A DNA stretch of 64,000 bases, taken from NCBI RefSeq assembly GCF_012726265.1, contig NZ_JAASAG010000013.1:62001-126000 (forward strand). The letters are read 5' to 3'. Positions 8,901-16,308 of the stretch are shown piece after piece (position 1 is the first letter of the stretch; each line of letters begins with the position of its first letter). Position numbers and translations under genes: made by a program. The notes below the pieces were generated by a model, which saw only the letters and a program-made list of their open reading frames with translations, made no database searches and was not told where the DNA came from. This stretch comes from Streptomyces sp. HNM0575 (GTDB taxonomy: Bacteria > Actinomycetota > Actinomycetes > Streptomycetales > Streptomycetaceae).

Positions 8901-9747
8901 CTCGATGGTCGCCGTCGCCACGGGAGACCGCAGCGATCAACTGCTGAAGCTCCGTGTGGAGGTCTTCCGGATACGCGACGGCCGGCGGATATCCAGGCTG
9001 GACGCGGGTGCCGACAGCAAGAACCATGTCGCGTCCCTGGTCTTCTCACCCGACGGCAGGCAGCTGTACGCGGCGCTCACCGGGCAGTTCAAGGTCGTCG
9101 CCTGGGACATGGCCCATCCCGCCCGTCGGCCCCGTACCGTCGCGAGGACCGACGGGTACGCCGATGACGTCGCCCTCAGCGCCGACGGGACCACGCTCGC
9201 CGCCACCGGACGCGGCGGCACGATCAGCGTGCGGGACGCGCCCTCCGGACGCCTGCTGCGGACCGTGCGCAATGCGTCCGGCTCGGCGTCCGGCTCGGCG
9301 CTGAGCCCGGACGGAGGGACGCTGGCCACCGTGTTCTACCCCGGCCGGTCCGTGGAGCTGTGGAACGTGCGGACGGGCAGGAGGAGCAGCGGCGAGCTCG
9401 TGCCCCAAGCGGGCGCGTACGACGTGCAGTTCAGCGCCGACGGGCGCCGGCTCGCGGTCGTGGGCTACCCGGACCGCGGGCTCGTGGACCCCCTGCCCGT
9501 GACGCTGTGGGACCTGTCCAGCCGCCGGCCCGTCGGCCCGCGGATCGCCACGGTGCACGACCGCGGAGCCGTGGGCATCGCCCCGGACGGCGACAGCGTG
9601 GTGACCGCCGGCCGCTACGGCACGTCCGTCGTCGACGTCACCGCCAAGGGACGCGTCTCCTCGCTGTGCGGAATGGTCAGCCGAAGGCTCAGCGTGCGGG
9701 AGTGGCAGGACGTGGCGCCCGGGGAACGCTTCCGCTGGCCATGCTGA
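5902..9747 (+). CDS. Membrane TIR domain-beta-propeller protein
   Basis: A 1281-residue multidomain protein. Residues about 30-125 hold three hydrophobic segments, followed by a repetitive Gly/Ser/His linker (about 140-200; SGSHLDGSGSHLPGSGGH) and two more membrane segments (about 213-310). A TIR domain spans about 326-455, with KVFLSYSRKD at the start and the CWDE motif at 394-397; Glu397 sits where TIR NADases have their catalytic glutamate. A charged linker with YLEASRTSVRRR leads to one more hydrophobic segment (about 541-562), then to repeated WD40-like blades (about 620-1260; motifs such as LSPDGGTLATVF followed by VELWNVRTG). Start GTG at 5902 has GAGGGGG upstream. By family analogy it could sense a ligand with the propeller and cleave NAD or oligomerise through TIR; that is inference. 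The DUF4231/SLATT gene lies tail to tail 115 bases away. Confidence 0.9.
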   Translation: MAGSASVTGELRAVLRRLRSSGTAVWSAACLAAWTVFVPLLGPWLALAGLLIPFFAFFPFPPFAALWRMRRARFTARWSWRGLLRVQTLALPVAMLALCAGLLTVVPHDRAIFRAVLALPLIVVVFAVSGAVEIRPVARSGGQVTGDSDHLEEPHDQVAGAGDHSESSGGQAAGTGGHLPGSGSHLDGSGSHLPGSGGHEETITGLPAAPSMSSLVVKALLTAALSGAYAWAIRTALRLMLTGDRRPISPEAERAARWADAQVASSLFGPTYDRQWYWAVLVGAAALLAVGCALLLRNSLLRAAAKTDPFDGGAGADEGPAESTSKVFLSYSRKDTEFARRLCDRLEERLGELWVDWQAISPSEEWRESISRAVRTSDAFVVLLSREALASTYCWDEVRQAIELRKRILPVVIDPALERGSTSGVMRERGWSELTAYQNLSLVEPDEDELAQGVEDIAAFVHQHHRWAAFHSRLAVLAHQWWEGGRSDGLLLRADELSVAEAWRRHTPDEDDFRAGLTERQRHYLEASRTSVRRRALRVRSALAAGTAVVVLLSGLVAAGQAGAEDQYRAALSRKLAALSGDVADTDPEKAVQYALAARGQADTAEARNAVAEQLDEFDSVRTVVAPRGATVEQLALSRKGDVLLIDRDTSTEVWDVKRARSRGLLPGSLLYSQDGPRSLSADGRTMAVLSVDGAQVDLVDTRTLQVKDSFTAAEGGVGGRFVWGALSADGRHLLAGSLPSSPDEPSDVVWDVRRHRSLGTLDCLATLAPSGRRVLCEDDDRPELKDVADLEDPDSEQHTRAFDAKDSSFVAFTADDGMLFNVSGETRLYGPGGEHPEVPVPGKAVVSREGGGPAVLDGRYAVFAHAGEKPFELWDLPDHRRIKSADSVEEAIGAGKGRKAPEFDRAESDAEADTPHGSLVATAAADGSVVLWNKGGSGGVSKHLPVPGQKGQYAISPDARTVASATSRGVSTWDTRTGRRTGKFEVSGIKGALALDRHGSMVAVATGDRSDQLLKLRVEVFRIRDGRRISRLDAGADSKNHVASLVFSPDGRQLYAALTGQFKVVAWDMAHPARRPRTVARTDGYADDVALSADGTTLAATGRGGTISVRDAPSGRLLRTVRNASGSASGSALSPDGGTLATVFYPGRSVELWNVRTGRRSSGELVPQAGAYDVQFSADGRRLAVVGYPDRGLVDPLPVTLWDLSSRRPVGPRIATVHDRGAVGIAPDGDSVVTAGRYGTSVVDVTAKGRVSSLCGMVSRRLSVREWQDVAPGERFRWPC

Positions 9748-9862
9748 CCGGTACGCGCTGACCGGTACGCAGGTCCCGTACGTGTACGTACCGATCACGT
9801 ACGTACCGGCCGCGTACGCACCGACCGCATGCCTGCCGGACGCCGTGGCGGGTCCGGCAGGC
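9748..9862. terminator. Bidirectional hairpin terminator plus GTACGTACCG-type repeats
   Basis: GCCTGCCGGAC (9831-9841) and GTCCGGCAGGC (9852-9862) form a perfect 11-bp stem with a 10-base loop that abuts the stop codon of the leftward SLATT gene. It can terminate both converging genes. Bases 9750-9828 are a run of related CCGGTACGC / CGTACGTACCG units. Confidence 0.75.
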
Positions 9863-10753
9863 TCAGCCCACCGTCCAGCGGATCATCCACGCCTCGTTCT
9901 GCACCGAGATCACGTGCTCGCACTCGGCCACGAACCGGTCGGCGGCCTCCGGTGCCCGCTCGGCGCCGGCCGACCACCCCTCCAGCAGCCGCTCCAGCTC
10001 CTCGGCGGTGCGTGTGAACTCCAGCTGCTGGTAGGCGTATCGCTGCGCCAGCGCATGGGCTGTCACCGCCACCCCGGCCGAAGCCGCGACGGCGACCCAC
10101 GCCGCGAGCCGCTCGACCCCCCACGTGGCGGCGACCGCCGCCATCACCGCACCCAGCCCGCCCAGCGCGAACTCGATCCGCTCGTGCAGCCCGACCTTGC
10201 GCCTCATGTACGCGGCCCGCGGCCGGTAGTACCCCTCCAGCTGCCGCCGCAGCCGTAGCTCCGCATACGACTCCTCGTCCCGTACGCCGGGTACCGGACG
10301 CTCCTCGGGAGTGATGCCGGTGGTGTGCCGCAGCAGGTCCCCGCCGTCCGCGACGAACCCGCGGGCCCGCTCGCGCAGCAGCTCACCGGCCGCCTCATTG
10401 CCCCGGTAGGCGCCGGCTCCGGCCATGCATACATACGACTCGGCCTTGAGCGCCTCGGAGACGGCGCGCACCCGGATCCATTCGCTCACCGTGTCGGGTC
10501 CGCCGCGCCGGGCCGCCAGCGGAGCGCATCCGGCGGCGGCCGCCGCGGCGAAGGCCAGCGCCCTCCCGGCGGACTCGCTCCACATCAGCGCCTGGGAGGC
10601 CGCGGTGCCCAGCGCCGCCGCCGCCAGTCCCAGCGCCAGCGCCGCCACCCGGGCCCGTACCACCTGTGCCTTGAGCCGGCCCGCGGCCTGGGACCACACG
10701 CTCTGCTGATCCCAGACGGCGGATATCGCCGCGGTCCGTGAGGGCCCCGTCAT
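9863..10753 (-). CDS. DUF4231/SLATT-type two-transmembrane protein
   Basis: A 296-residue protein beginning MTGPSRTAAISAVWDQQSVW. Two hydrophobic hairpins are visible (about 31-75, VAALALGLAAAALGTAAS and ALAFAAAAAAGCAPLAA; about 190-230, ALGGLGAVMAAVAATWG and AWVAVAASAGVAVTAHAL), followed by a helical tail RYAYQQLEFTRTAEELERLL and ending with CEHVISVQNEAWM. This is the DUF4231 pattern, related to the SLATT effector domains proposed to act as membrane-perturbing partners of nucleotide-signalling systems. The start is uncertain: there is no ribosome site before 10753. The gene faces the TIR-propeller gene, an association worth testing. Function not demonstrated. Confidence 0.8.
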   Translation of the reverse strand: MTGPSRTAAISAVWDQQSVWSQAAGRLKAQVVRARVAALALGLAAAALGTAASQALMWSESAGRALAFAAAAAAGCAPLAARRGGPDTVSEWIRVRAVSEALKAESYVCMAGAGAYRGNEAAGELLRERARGFVADGGDLLRHTTGITPEERPVPGVRDEESYAELRLRRQLEGYYRPRAAYMRRKVGLHERIEFALGGLGAVMAAVAATWGVERLAAWVAVAASAGVAVTAHALAQRYAYQQLEFTRTAEELERLLEGWSAGAERAPEAADRFVAECEHVISVQNEAWMIRWTVG

Positions 10754-10947
10754 AGAAGGATGATGACAGGGCGTAGCGGAGCCGCCAAGGCGGGTGCCAC
10801 CGGGCGGCGTTGGGGCGGCGCCCTGCTCAACTCCCGGCGCCACGGTCTCCGTTGGGGTCACTTCGGTTGGCCCGTGCGGTCCGTCCTCCTCCGTCGAGGC
10901 GCCGCCGTCCGGGGGCGCTCGACCCGGACGCTCCCGCGGCGGGATCG

Positions 10948-11553
10948 TCAACTCCCGTGCCCTGCCCCGGCCGAGGGGCGGGGACGGTAGCGGGCGACGA
11001 GGATGCCGCCGGCCGACGTGGTGACGTCGTCGACATCGAACGCGGAAGGGGCGAAGCCTTCGGCGAACAGACGGCGGCCTGAGCCCAGGACGACGGGGTG
11101 GACGCACAGCAGGTATTCGTCGACGAGGCCTCGCGGCGCGAGGGACTTGATCAGCCCGCCGCTGCCCATGATGTGCAGATCGTCGCCCGGGGTGTCCCGG
11201 AGCGCGGCGACCGCCGCGGGGACGTCGCCGCCGAGCAGCGTGGAGTTGGGCCACGGCAGCGGCTCGGTCAGGGTGCCGGAAGCCACGTACTTGGGGGCGT
11301 TGTTGAGGGCGTCACGGAACGGACCGCCTTCCGCGTTCCAGTGCCCCAGAACCTCCTGGTAGGTGCGGCGGCCCAGAAGGTATCCGCCGCTGGCGGCCAG
11401 CCGGCGGCCCCACTCGCTCGTGACGGCCTCGTCGCCGGCGCGCTCAGCGGCCCAGCCGCCGTGGGCGAAGCCGTCGCGGGTGTCTTCGTCGGGCCGGCCG
11501 GGTCCCTGCATGACGCCGTCCAGCGTGATGTGCTCGATGGCCACGATCCTCAT
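10948..11553 (-). CDS. Dihydrofolate-reductase/RibD C-terminal-like family protein
   Basis: A 201-residue member of the RibD_C/DHFR-like reductase superfamily: MRIVAIEHITLDGVMQGPG at the N-terminus, GGYLLGRRTYQEVLGHW in the middle, and the nucleotide-binding stretch DLHIMGSGGLIKSL followed by DEYLLCVHPVVLGSGRRLF. These proteins bind NADPH; substrates of stand-alone actinobacterial members are mostly unknown. Start at 11553 is supported by AGGAGA six bases upstream; a longer frame to 11778 is non-conserved. About 195 bases separate it from the SLATT gene in the same direction; co-transcription is possible but not evident. Confidence 0.88.
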   Translation of the reverse strand: MRIVAIEHITLDGVMQGPGRPDEDTRDGFAHGGWAAERAGDEAVTSEWGRRLAASGGYLLGRRTYQEVLGHWNAEGGPFRDALNNAPKYVASGTLTEPLPWPNSTLLGGDVPAAVAALRDTPGDDLHIMGSGGLIKSLAPRGLVDEYLLCVHPVVLGSGRRLFAEGFAPSAFDVDDVTTSAGGILVARYRPRPSAGAGHGS

Positions 11554-11785
11554 GGCTCTCCTGTCCGTCGCCGAAACGCGACCGTACGCGTGCGGGCCCG
11601 GACGGGCCGAACGCCCCGTGGCAGCAAGGGCGTTGGCGTCCTCACGGTCGCTCCTTGCGTTCTGTGACCGGGGACCGCGGGGAAACTCATCGGCCGTCCC
11701 CGCCCCGCCCCGTCCCCTCCCGTCCCTGCCGGCGGCCCGTACCGGGCTGCGTTCACCCATTGCCGGTACGTCTGGCACCGTCTAG

Positions 11786-11810
11786 CTTTGTCAGGGTCAC
11801 CCTGACAAAG
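11786..11810. promoter_or_regulatory. Perfect 25-base palindrome (12-1-12) upstream of the ClpX-type zinc-finger gene
   Basis: CTTTGTCAGGGT-C-ACCCTGACAAAG is a perfect dyad. It ends 22 bases before the GTG start at 11833 and immediately precedes its GAGGAG ribosome site. The dyad has no U-run, so an operator is more likely than a terminator. The binding protein is unknown; autoregulation by the adjacent HTH-containing protein is possible. Confidence 0.65.
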
Positions 11811-11832
11811 AGCCGACGACGAGGAGTGCGCC

Positions 11833-12258
11833 GTGACCGCGACATCGCCGGGCACCGTCACCGAAATCGCCCGCTGTTCCTTCTGCGGCAAGCCGGACAC
11901 CGAGGTCGGCAAGCTGGTCGCCGGCGCCGGAGTGCACATCTGCGACGAGTGCGTGGCCCTGGCCGCCTCGGTCATCGACGAGAGCTCCGGCGGCCCGGCG
12001 CGACCGCGCGTACCCGTCTGGGAGTCGCTGGCGGACGGGGAGATGCTGAGCCACATTCCGCGCGTCGCCGCGCACATCGATCAGGCAGAGGCCGATCTGC
12101 GCGCGTGGGTGGGGGAGTTGCGCAGGCGGGGCGTCGCCTGGGCAAGGATCGGCGAAGCCCTCGGGATCAGCCGGCAGTCCGCGTGGGAGCGGTTCGCCGG
12201 GACCGGGACCGGGGCCAGGACCGAGACCGGGAACGGGGCGGAGTCCGCCGGGGAGTGA
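11833..12258 (+). CDS. Orphan ClpX-type C4 zinc-finger protein with C-terminal helix-turn-helix-like segment
   Basis: A 141-residue protein that carries only the N-terminal zinc-binding domain of ClpX: CSFCGKPDTEVGKLVAG and CDECVALAASVI, with Cys15, Cys18, Cys37 and Cys40 as ligands. There is no AAA+ ATPase domain. The rest is helical (HIPRVAAHIDQAEADLRAWV) and holds a putative helix-turn-helix, VAWARIGEALGISRQSAWERF (about 100-121), then a low-complexity tail. GAGGAG six bases before GTG supports the start. Because the zinc domain of ClpX recognises substrates and adaptors, this could be a DNA-binding protein tied to Clp proteolysis; that role is inference. A perfect palindrome lies directly upstream. 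Confidence 0.85.
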   Translation: MTATSPGTVTEIARCSFCGKPDTEVGKLVAGAGVHICDECVALAASVIDESSGGPARPRVPVWESLADGEMLSHIPRVAAHIDQAEADLRAWVGELRRRGVAWARIGEALGISRQSAWERFAGTGTGARTETGNGAESAGE

Positions 12259-12399
12259 CGCCCAGCCCGCGGCCCTCCCGGGTGCCGGTCCAGGAGAGCC
12301 CGGAAAAAAATCCGGCGGCCATGTCGAGAGCCCGTGCCCGGCTCCGTCCCCGTAGTGAGCGCGGCCAGAATGGGCCGTACCAGCACCGAGGAGAAGACG

Positions 12400-12807
12400 A
12401 TGGCCAAGTACCTGCTGCTCAAGCACTACCGCGGCGCCCCCGCCCCGGCCAACGACGTGCCGATGGACCAGTGGACGCCGGATGAGATCTCGGCGCACGT
12501 GCAGTACATGAACGACTTCGCGGCCCGGCTGGAGCGCACCGGCGAGTACGTCGACAGCCAGGCGCTCGCACCCGAGGGGACGTTCGTCCGGTACGACGGC
12601 GAGGGCCGCCCGCCGGTCACCGACGGCCCGTTCGCAGAGACCAAGGACCTCATCGCCGGCTGGATGGTGATCGACGTCGACGGCTACGAGCGCGCCGTCG
12701 AGCTGGCCGGGGAACTGTCGGCCGCCCCCGGCGCGGGAGGCAAGCCGATCCACGAATGGCTGGAGCTGCGCCCGTTCCTGACCGAGCCGCCCACCATCAC
12801 GGAGTGA
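12400..12807 (+). CDS. YCII-related DGPF-domain protein
   Basis: A 135-residue protein starting MAKYLLLKHYRG, with the signature VTDGPFAETKDLIAGWMVIDV that defines DGPF (YCII-like) proteins, a small alpha/beta fold. Start at 12400 has GAGGAG at proper distance; a longer frame from 12334 is not conserved. The downstream sigma-factor gene begins five bases after its stop. Pairing of DGPF genes with ECF42-type sigma factors is well known in actinobacteria and supports a functional link, but the biochemical role of DGPF proteins is not settled. Confidence 0.9.
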   Translation: MAKYLLLKHYRGAPAPANDVPMDQWTPDEISAHVQYMNDFAARLERTGEYVDSQALAPEGTFVRYDGEGRPPVTDGPFAETKDLIAGWMVIDVDGYERAVELAGELSAAPGAGGKPIHEWLELRPFLTEPPTITE

Positions 12808-12812
12808 CCTGA

Positions 12813-14078
12813 GTGACCTCCGAGGCAGACGAGGCGGACGAGGCGGTCCTGCTGCGCAGCCTCGTACCGGGCGTGCTCGGGATCCTCGTCCGCCGCGGAG
12901 CCGACTTCGCGGCGGCCGAGGACGCCGTGCAGGACGCGCTGGTCGAGGCGGTCCGCATGCGGCAGACCGGCACCTCCACCGGCTCCCCGGACGCGGAACG
13001 GTCCGGGGAGCCCATGCGGGACCCCAAGGGCTGGCTGGTCACCGTGGCCTGGCGGCGGTTCCTCGACGCAACCCGGGCCGACGCCGCCCGCCGCCGCCGC
13101 GAGGAGTTCGTCGAGGAGCAGCCCGCACCGGGCCCCGCGTCCTCGGTGGACGACACGCTCCAGCTCTACTTCCTGTGCGCCCACCCGTCGTTGACGCCTT
13201 CGTCGGCGGTCGCGCTCACGCTGCGCGCGGTCGGCGGGCTGACCACCCGCCAGATCGCCCAGGCCTACCTGGTGCCCGAGGCGACCATGGCGCAGCGGAT
13301 CAGCCGGGCCAAGCGCACGGTCTCCGGCCACGAGGTCTCCCCTGCCCGAAGGGGACGGGGAAGGTTCGACCGGCCCGGCGACGTCTCCACCGTGCTGCGC
13401 GTCCTCTACCTCGTCTTCAACGAGGGCTACTCCGGCGACGTCGACCTCGCCGCCGAGGCCATCCGGCTCACCCGGCAGCTCGCGGCCGCCATCGACCACC
13501 CCGAGGTGGCGGGGCTGCTCGCGCTCATGCTGCTCCACCACGCGCGGCGCGCCAGCCGTACCGCTCCCGACGGCAGCCTGGTGCCGCTCGCCGAGCAGGA
13601 CCGCGGCCGCTGGGACACCGGGGCGATCGCCGAGGGGGTCGGGATCCTTCAGGCGGCCCTCGCCCGCGACCGGCTGGGCGAGTTCCAGGCGCAGGCCGCC
13701 ATCGCGGCGCTGCACGCGGACGCCGCCACCGCCGAGGAGACCGACTGGGTCCAGATCGTCGAGTGGTACGACGAGCTGGTGCGCCTGACCGACAGCCCGG
13801 TCGTCCGGCTCAACCGTGCGGTGGCCGTCGGCGAGGCCGACGGGCCGCGGGCCGGGCTGGCGGAACTCGCGGCGCTGGAGGACTCCCTGAGCGCTTCGGG
13901 CAAGGAGCAGCCCGTGCCCCGGCGCGACGCGGTCGCGGCCTACCTCCACGAGCGCGACGGCGACCTGGCGACGGCGGCACGGCTGTACGCGGAGGCGGCC
14001 CGCAAGGCACCCGACCTCGCCGAACGCGACCATCTGACCCGCCAGGCGGCCCGGCTCAACACCCTCCGTCGCGGCTGA
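12813..14078 (+). CDS. ECF42-type RNA polymerase sigma factor with long C-terminal helical domain
   Basis: A 421-residue sigma-70-family protein. Region 2 lies at about 10-75 (ADFAAAEDAVQDALVEA, PKGWLVTVAWRRFLDATR), region 4 at about 110-170 (ALTLRAVGGLTTRQIAQAYLVPEATMAQRISRAKR). The remaining 240 residues are a helical TPR-like extension (LYLVFNEGYSGD, VAGLLALMLLHHARR, LGEFQAQAAIAALHA), the mark of the ECF42 group, which lacks an anti-sigma factor and is instead linked to DGPF proteins, as here. GTG start at 12813; the two genes form an operon. The genes it controls are not evident, but its own operon is the usual target. Confidence 0.93.
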   Translation: MTSEADEADEAVLLRSLVPGVLGILVRRGADFAAAEDAVQDALVEAVRMRQTGTSTGSPDAERSGEPMRDPKGWLVTVAWRRFLDATRADAARRRREEFVEEQPAPGPASSVDDTLQLYFLCAHPSLTPSSAVALTLRAVGGLTTRQIAQAYLVPEATMAQRISRAKRTVSGHEVSPARRGRGRFDRPGDVSTVLRVLYLVFNEGYSGDVDLAAEAIRLTRQLAAAIDHPEVAGLLALMLLHHARRASRTAPDGSLVPLAEQDRGRWDTGAIAEGVGILQAALARDRLGEFQAQAAIAALHADAATAEETDWVQIVEWYDELVRLTDSPVVRLNRAVAVGEADGPRAGLAELAALEDSLSASGKEQPVPRRDAVAAYLHERDGDLATAARLYAEAARKAPDLAERDHLTRQAARLNTLRRG

Positions 14079-14120
14079 GGCGGGGCTCGGCGGTGGAGCG
14101 GTGCGGCGGTGCCGCCGTGC

Positions 14121-14207
14121 GGGGCGCGGGGCTTCCTCGCCTCGCCGGAGTCCGGCTGCATCACCGCCGAGATCGTCAACGCCACCGGCGGCACTCCCCT
14201 GCCCTGA
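14121..14207 (+). pseudogene. Remnant of a short-chain dehydrogenase C-terminus
   Basis: One frame reads ARGFLASPESGCITAEIVNATGGTPLP and stops at 14205-14207. This is the end of a classical SDR (FLASPESxxITGxxxxxxGG). Only about 26 residues match; upstream sequence in the frame is unrelated and lacks the Rossmann motif and catalytic Tyr-Lys. A decayed gene end downstream of the sigma factor. Confidence 0.5.
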
Positions 14208-14212
14208 CCTCC

Positions 14213-14320
14213 GCCGATACGGCGATACCGACACCGATACCGACACCCGTACCGGCACCGATACCGGCACCGACGCCGACGCCGACGCCGACACGACACG
14301 ACACGACACCGACACCGGCC
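14213..14320. repeat. Degenerate hexanucleotide tract (ACCGAT/ACCGAC)
   Basis: About 17 imperfect copies of a six-base unit (GATACC/GACACC/GACGCC), ending in GACAC repeats. It is non-coding and lies between the SDR remnant and the GNAT gene. Confidence 0.7.
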
Positions 14321-14381
14321 TCCAAGTCGCGGGCCCGAAAACCCACGTGGCCGCTGCGCGCCCTTCCGATACGGTCGGGCG

Positions 14382-14882
14382 GTGCCCGAGCTGGAGCGGC
14401 TGCGTGCCGGTCATGCCCCGGCGGTCCTGGCCTTCGAGCTGGCGAACCGCGCCTACTTCGCCGCCTCCGTCTCCGACCGCGGCGACGACTACTTCGACCG
14501 GTTCGCCGAGCGGTACGACGCCCTGCTGGCCGAGCAGGAGGCCGGCGTCTGCGCCTTCCACGTGCTCGTCGCCGAGGACGGCTCGGTACTGGGGCGGTTC
14601 AACCTGGTCGACATCGAGGACGGCACCGCGGAACTGGGCTACCGGGTCGCGCAGCACGTCACCGGCCGCGGCGTGGCGACCGCGACCGTACGGGAGCTGT
14701 GCCGGCTGGCGGCGTCGCGGCACGGGCTGCGCACCCTGTGGGCCGCCACCGCCCACGCGAACACCGCGTCCCAGAAGGTGCTGACGAAGGCCGGGTTCAC
14801 CCGGGACGGACCGGCGGACCCGGCCGACATCGGCGGCAAGCCGGGCAGCTGGTACCGGCTCGACCTGGTGCCCCGGCAGTAG
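14382..14882 (+). CDS. GNAT-family N-acetyltransferase (RimJ/RimL-like)
   Basis: A 166-residue acetyl-CoA-dependent acetyltransferase. The GNAT core is visible as VLVAEDGSVLGRFNLVDIEDGTAELGYRV followed by the CoA-binding segment GRGVATATVRELCRLA and the C-terminal ANTASQKVLTKAGFT, typical of the RimJ/RimL branch. Substrate unknown. GTG at 14382 lacks a ribosome site but has TACGGT (14370-14375) six bases upstream, which suggests a leaderless transcript. Confidence 0.88.
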   Translation: MPELERLRAGHAPAVLAFELANRAYFAASVSDRGDDYFDRFAERYDALLAEQEAGVCAFHVLVAEDGSVLGRFNLVDIEDGTAELGYRVAQHVTGRGVATATVRELCRLAASRHGLRTLWAATAHANTASQKVLTKAGFTRDGPADPADIGGKPGSWYRLDLVPRQ

Positions 14883-14974
14883 ACCCGTAGCCCCGCGCCC
14901 GGCCGGGTCGACGCCCGGGACCCGATGGGTGCGTGGCGAGAGACCATGGCGAGAGACGGACTCCGACCGGGCCC

Positions 14975-15335
14975 TCAGTCCCCGGCGACCGGGGTGGGCT
15001 CGGCCGGCGCACGTGAACTGACCGCGTAGGCAGGGTCGTTCGTACGGTCTCGCGGGACGGCGACGGTCAGTACCGCCGCGATCACCGCCGGGATGGCGAA
15101 GGCGTAGAAGCTCCAGTGCGCGGAGAGGGAGCCGTCGTCGATGCGGGTGAGGATGTAGCCGCCGTACGTCGGGCCGGTGATCGCGCCGATCCGGCCGACG
15201 CCGAGGGCCCATCCGAGCGCGGTCGCCCGCGCCTGCGGCGGGTAGAGCCCGCCGATGAACGCGTTGACCAGTGTCTGGGTGTTGGAGCCGAAGCCCGCGA
15301 GCGCCCCGATGAGCAGGAGTGGCGCGGTCGCGGGT
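14975..15335 (-). pseudogene. Truncated MFS transporter, aromatic-acid:H+ symporter type (C-terminal quarter only)
   Basis: A leftward frame without start codon encodes about 119 residues: PLLLIGALAGFGSNTQTLVN, YPPQARATALGWALGVGRIG, GPTYGGYIL, ending in a hydrophobic helix FYAFAIPAVIAAVLTVAV and a stop at 14975. This is the last third of an AAHS-type major facilitator (BenK/PcaK-like, normally about 450 residues). An in-frame TGA lies right upstream, so the first nine or so helices are gone. The break falls only about 12 bases from the end of the IclR gene. IclR proteins often regulate aromatic catabolism, so an aromatic uptake/catabolism locus was probably deleted here. Confidence 0.8.
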
Positions 15336-15347
15336 CAGGACCGCTTC

Positions 15348-16127
15348 TCAGCCGTCCCGCACCTTGACGCCCGGACGCCAGCCCAGCCTGCGCGACAGGC
15401 CGAGCCCGCTGGTGATGACCGAAGCGAGGACCGCCTGCGGCTGAACCGACCCGGACCGCACCACGACCGAGAGCGAGGCCACCACGCGGCCCTCGCCGTC
15501 CATGATGCGAGTCGCGATCGAGTCCGCGCCCGTGGTCAGCTCCCCTCGCACGAGGGCACTGCCCGTACGCCGGCACTCGGCCAGCTCGCGGCGGAGCATC
15601 TCGGGATCGGTGACCGTCCTGGGCGTGTACCGCCGCAGCTCACCCGCGAGGATCCTCCCGGTCAGCTCCGGCCCGGCGTGGCTGAGCAGCGCCTTCCCGA
15701 CTCCCGAGCAGTGCAGCGGCAGCCGGCCGCCGACCTGCGAGACCAGCCCGAGGGCGCGCGGCGCGGACAGACGCTCGATGATCACCGCTTCCTCACCGTC
15801 GAGGATGGCCAGCTGCACGTGCTGATGAAGGGCGGTGTAGAGGTCTTCGATGAAGGGCTGCGCCATCGTCCGCAGCGACTCGGTCAACGGCGCGAGCGTG
15901 CCCAGCTGCCACAGCCGGACCCCGATGCCGAAGCGGCCGTCGGGGCGCATTTCGAGCGCACCCGTCTTGGTCAGCTCCAGCACGAGCCGGCGGGCGGTGG
16001 GGTGCGGCAGGCCGGTCTTGCGGGACAGCTCGGCCAGGCTCAGCTCGCTCTCGCCGGGGCTGAAGGAGAACAGCAGGTCGAGGAGCCTGGAACTCACGCT
16101 CCGCCCGGGTTCACTGGTCCGCGGCAC
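15348..16127 (-). CDS. IclR-family transcriptional regulator
   Basis: A 259-residue regulator with an N-terminal winged helix-turn-helix (about 10-70; LLDLLFSF, LSLAELSRKTGLPHPTARRLV) and the IclR effector domain (about 80-250; LHQHVQLAILDGEEAVIIERL, GRLPLHCSGVGKALLS, ELAECRRTGSALVRGELTTGADSIATRI). GTG at 16127 is chosen because GGGGAGG lies eight bases upstream; the frame continues to 16328 without conservation. It sits beside the remnant of an aromatic-acid transporter, so its original target may be lost. Confidence 0.92.
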   Translation of the reverse strand: MPRTSEPGRSVSSRLLDLLFSFSPGESELSLAELSRKTGLPHPTARRLVLELTKTGALEMRPDGRFGIGVRLWQLGTLAPLTESLRTMAQPFIEDLYTALHQHVQLAILDGEEAVIIERLSAPRALGLVSQVGGRLPLHCSGVGKALLSHAGPELTGRILAGELRRYTPRTVTDPEMLRRELAECRRTGSALVRGELTTGADSIATRIMDGEGRVVASLSVVVRSGSVQPQAVLASVITSGLGLSRRLGWRPGVKVRDG

Positions 16128-16308
16128 GTGCCTCACCTCCCCGGGACACCCTCCGTATGTCCGTTCAATGACACATGACGGCCCGGCCTCGCGCCAGGGA
16201 GGCGGCCACGCCGGAACCGGTGCCGCCCGAAGGGGCCGGCTCCCGCACCTCGCCGACGGAGCCCGGTCCCGAGCCGTCGGCGAGCGGTCCCGAGCCGCCT
16301 GCGGCCGG

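Noticed and set aside
12684..15212. Leftward 842-residue ORF
   Set aside because: It is antisense to the sigma-factor and GNAT genes; long stop-free antisense frames are expected at this GC content.
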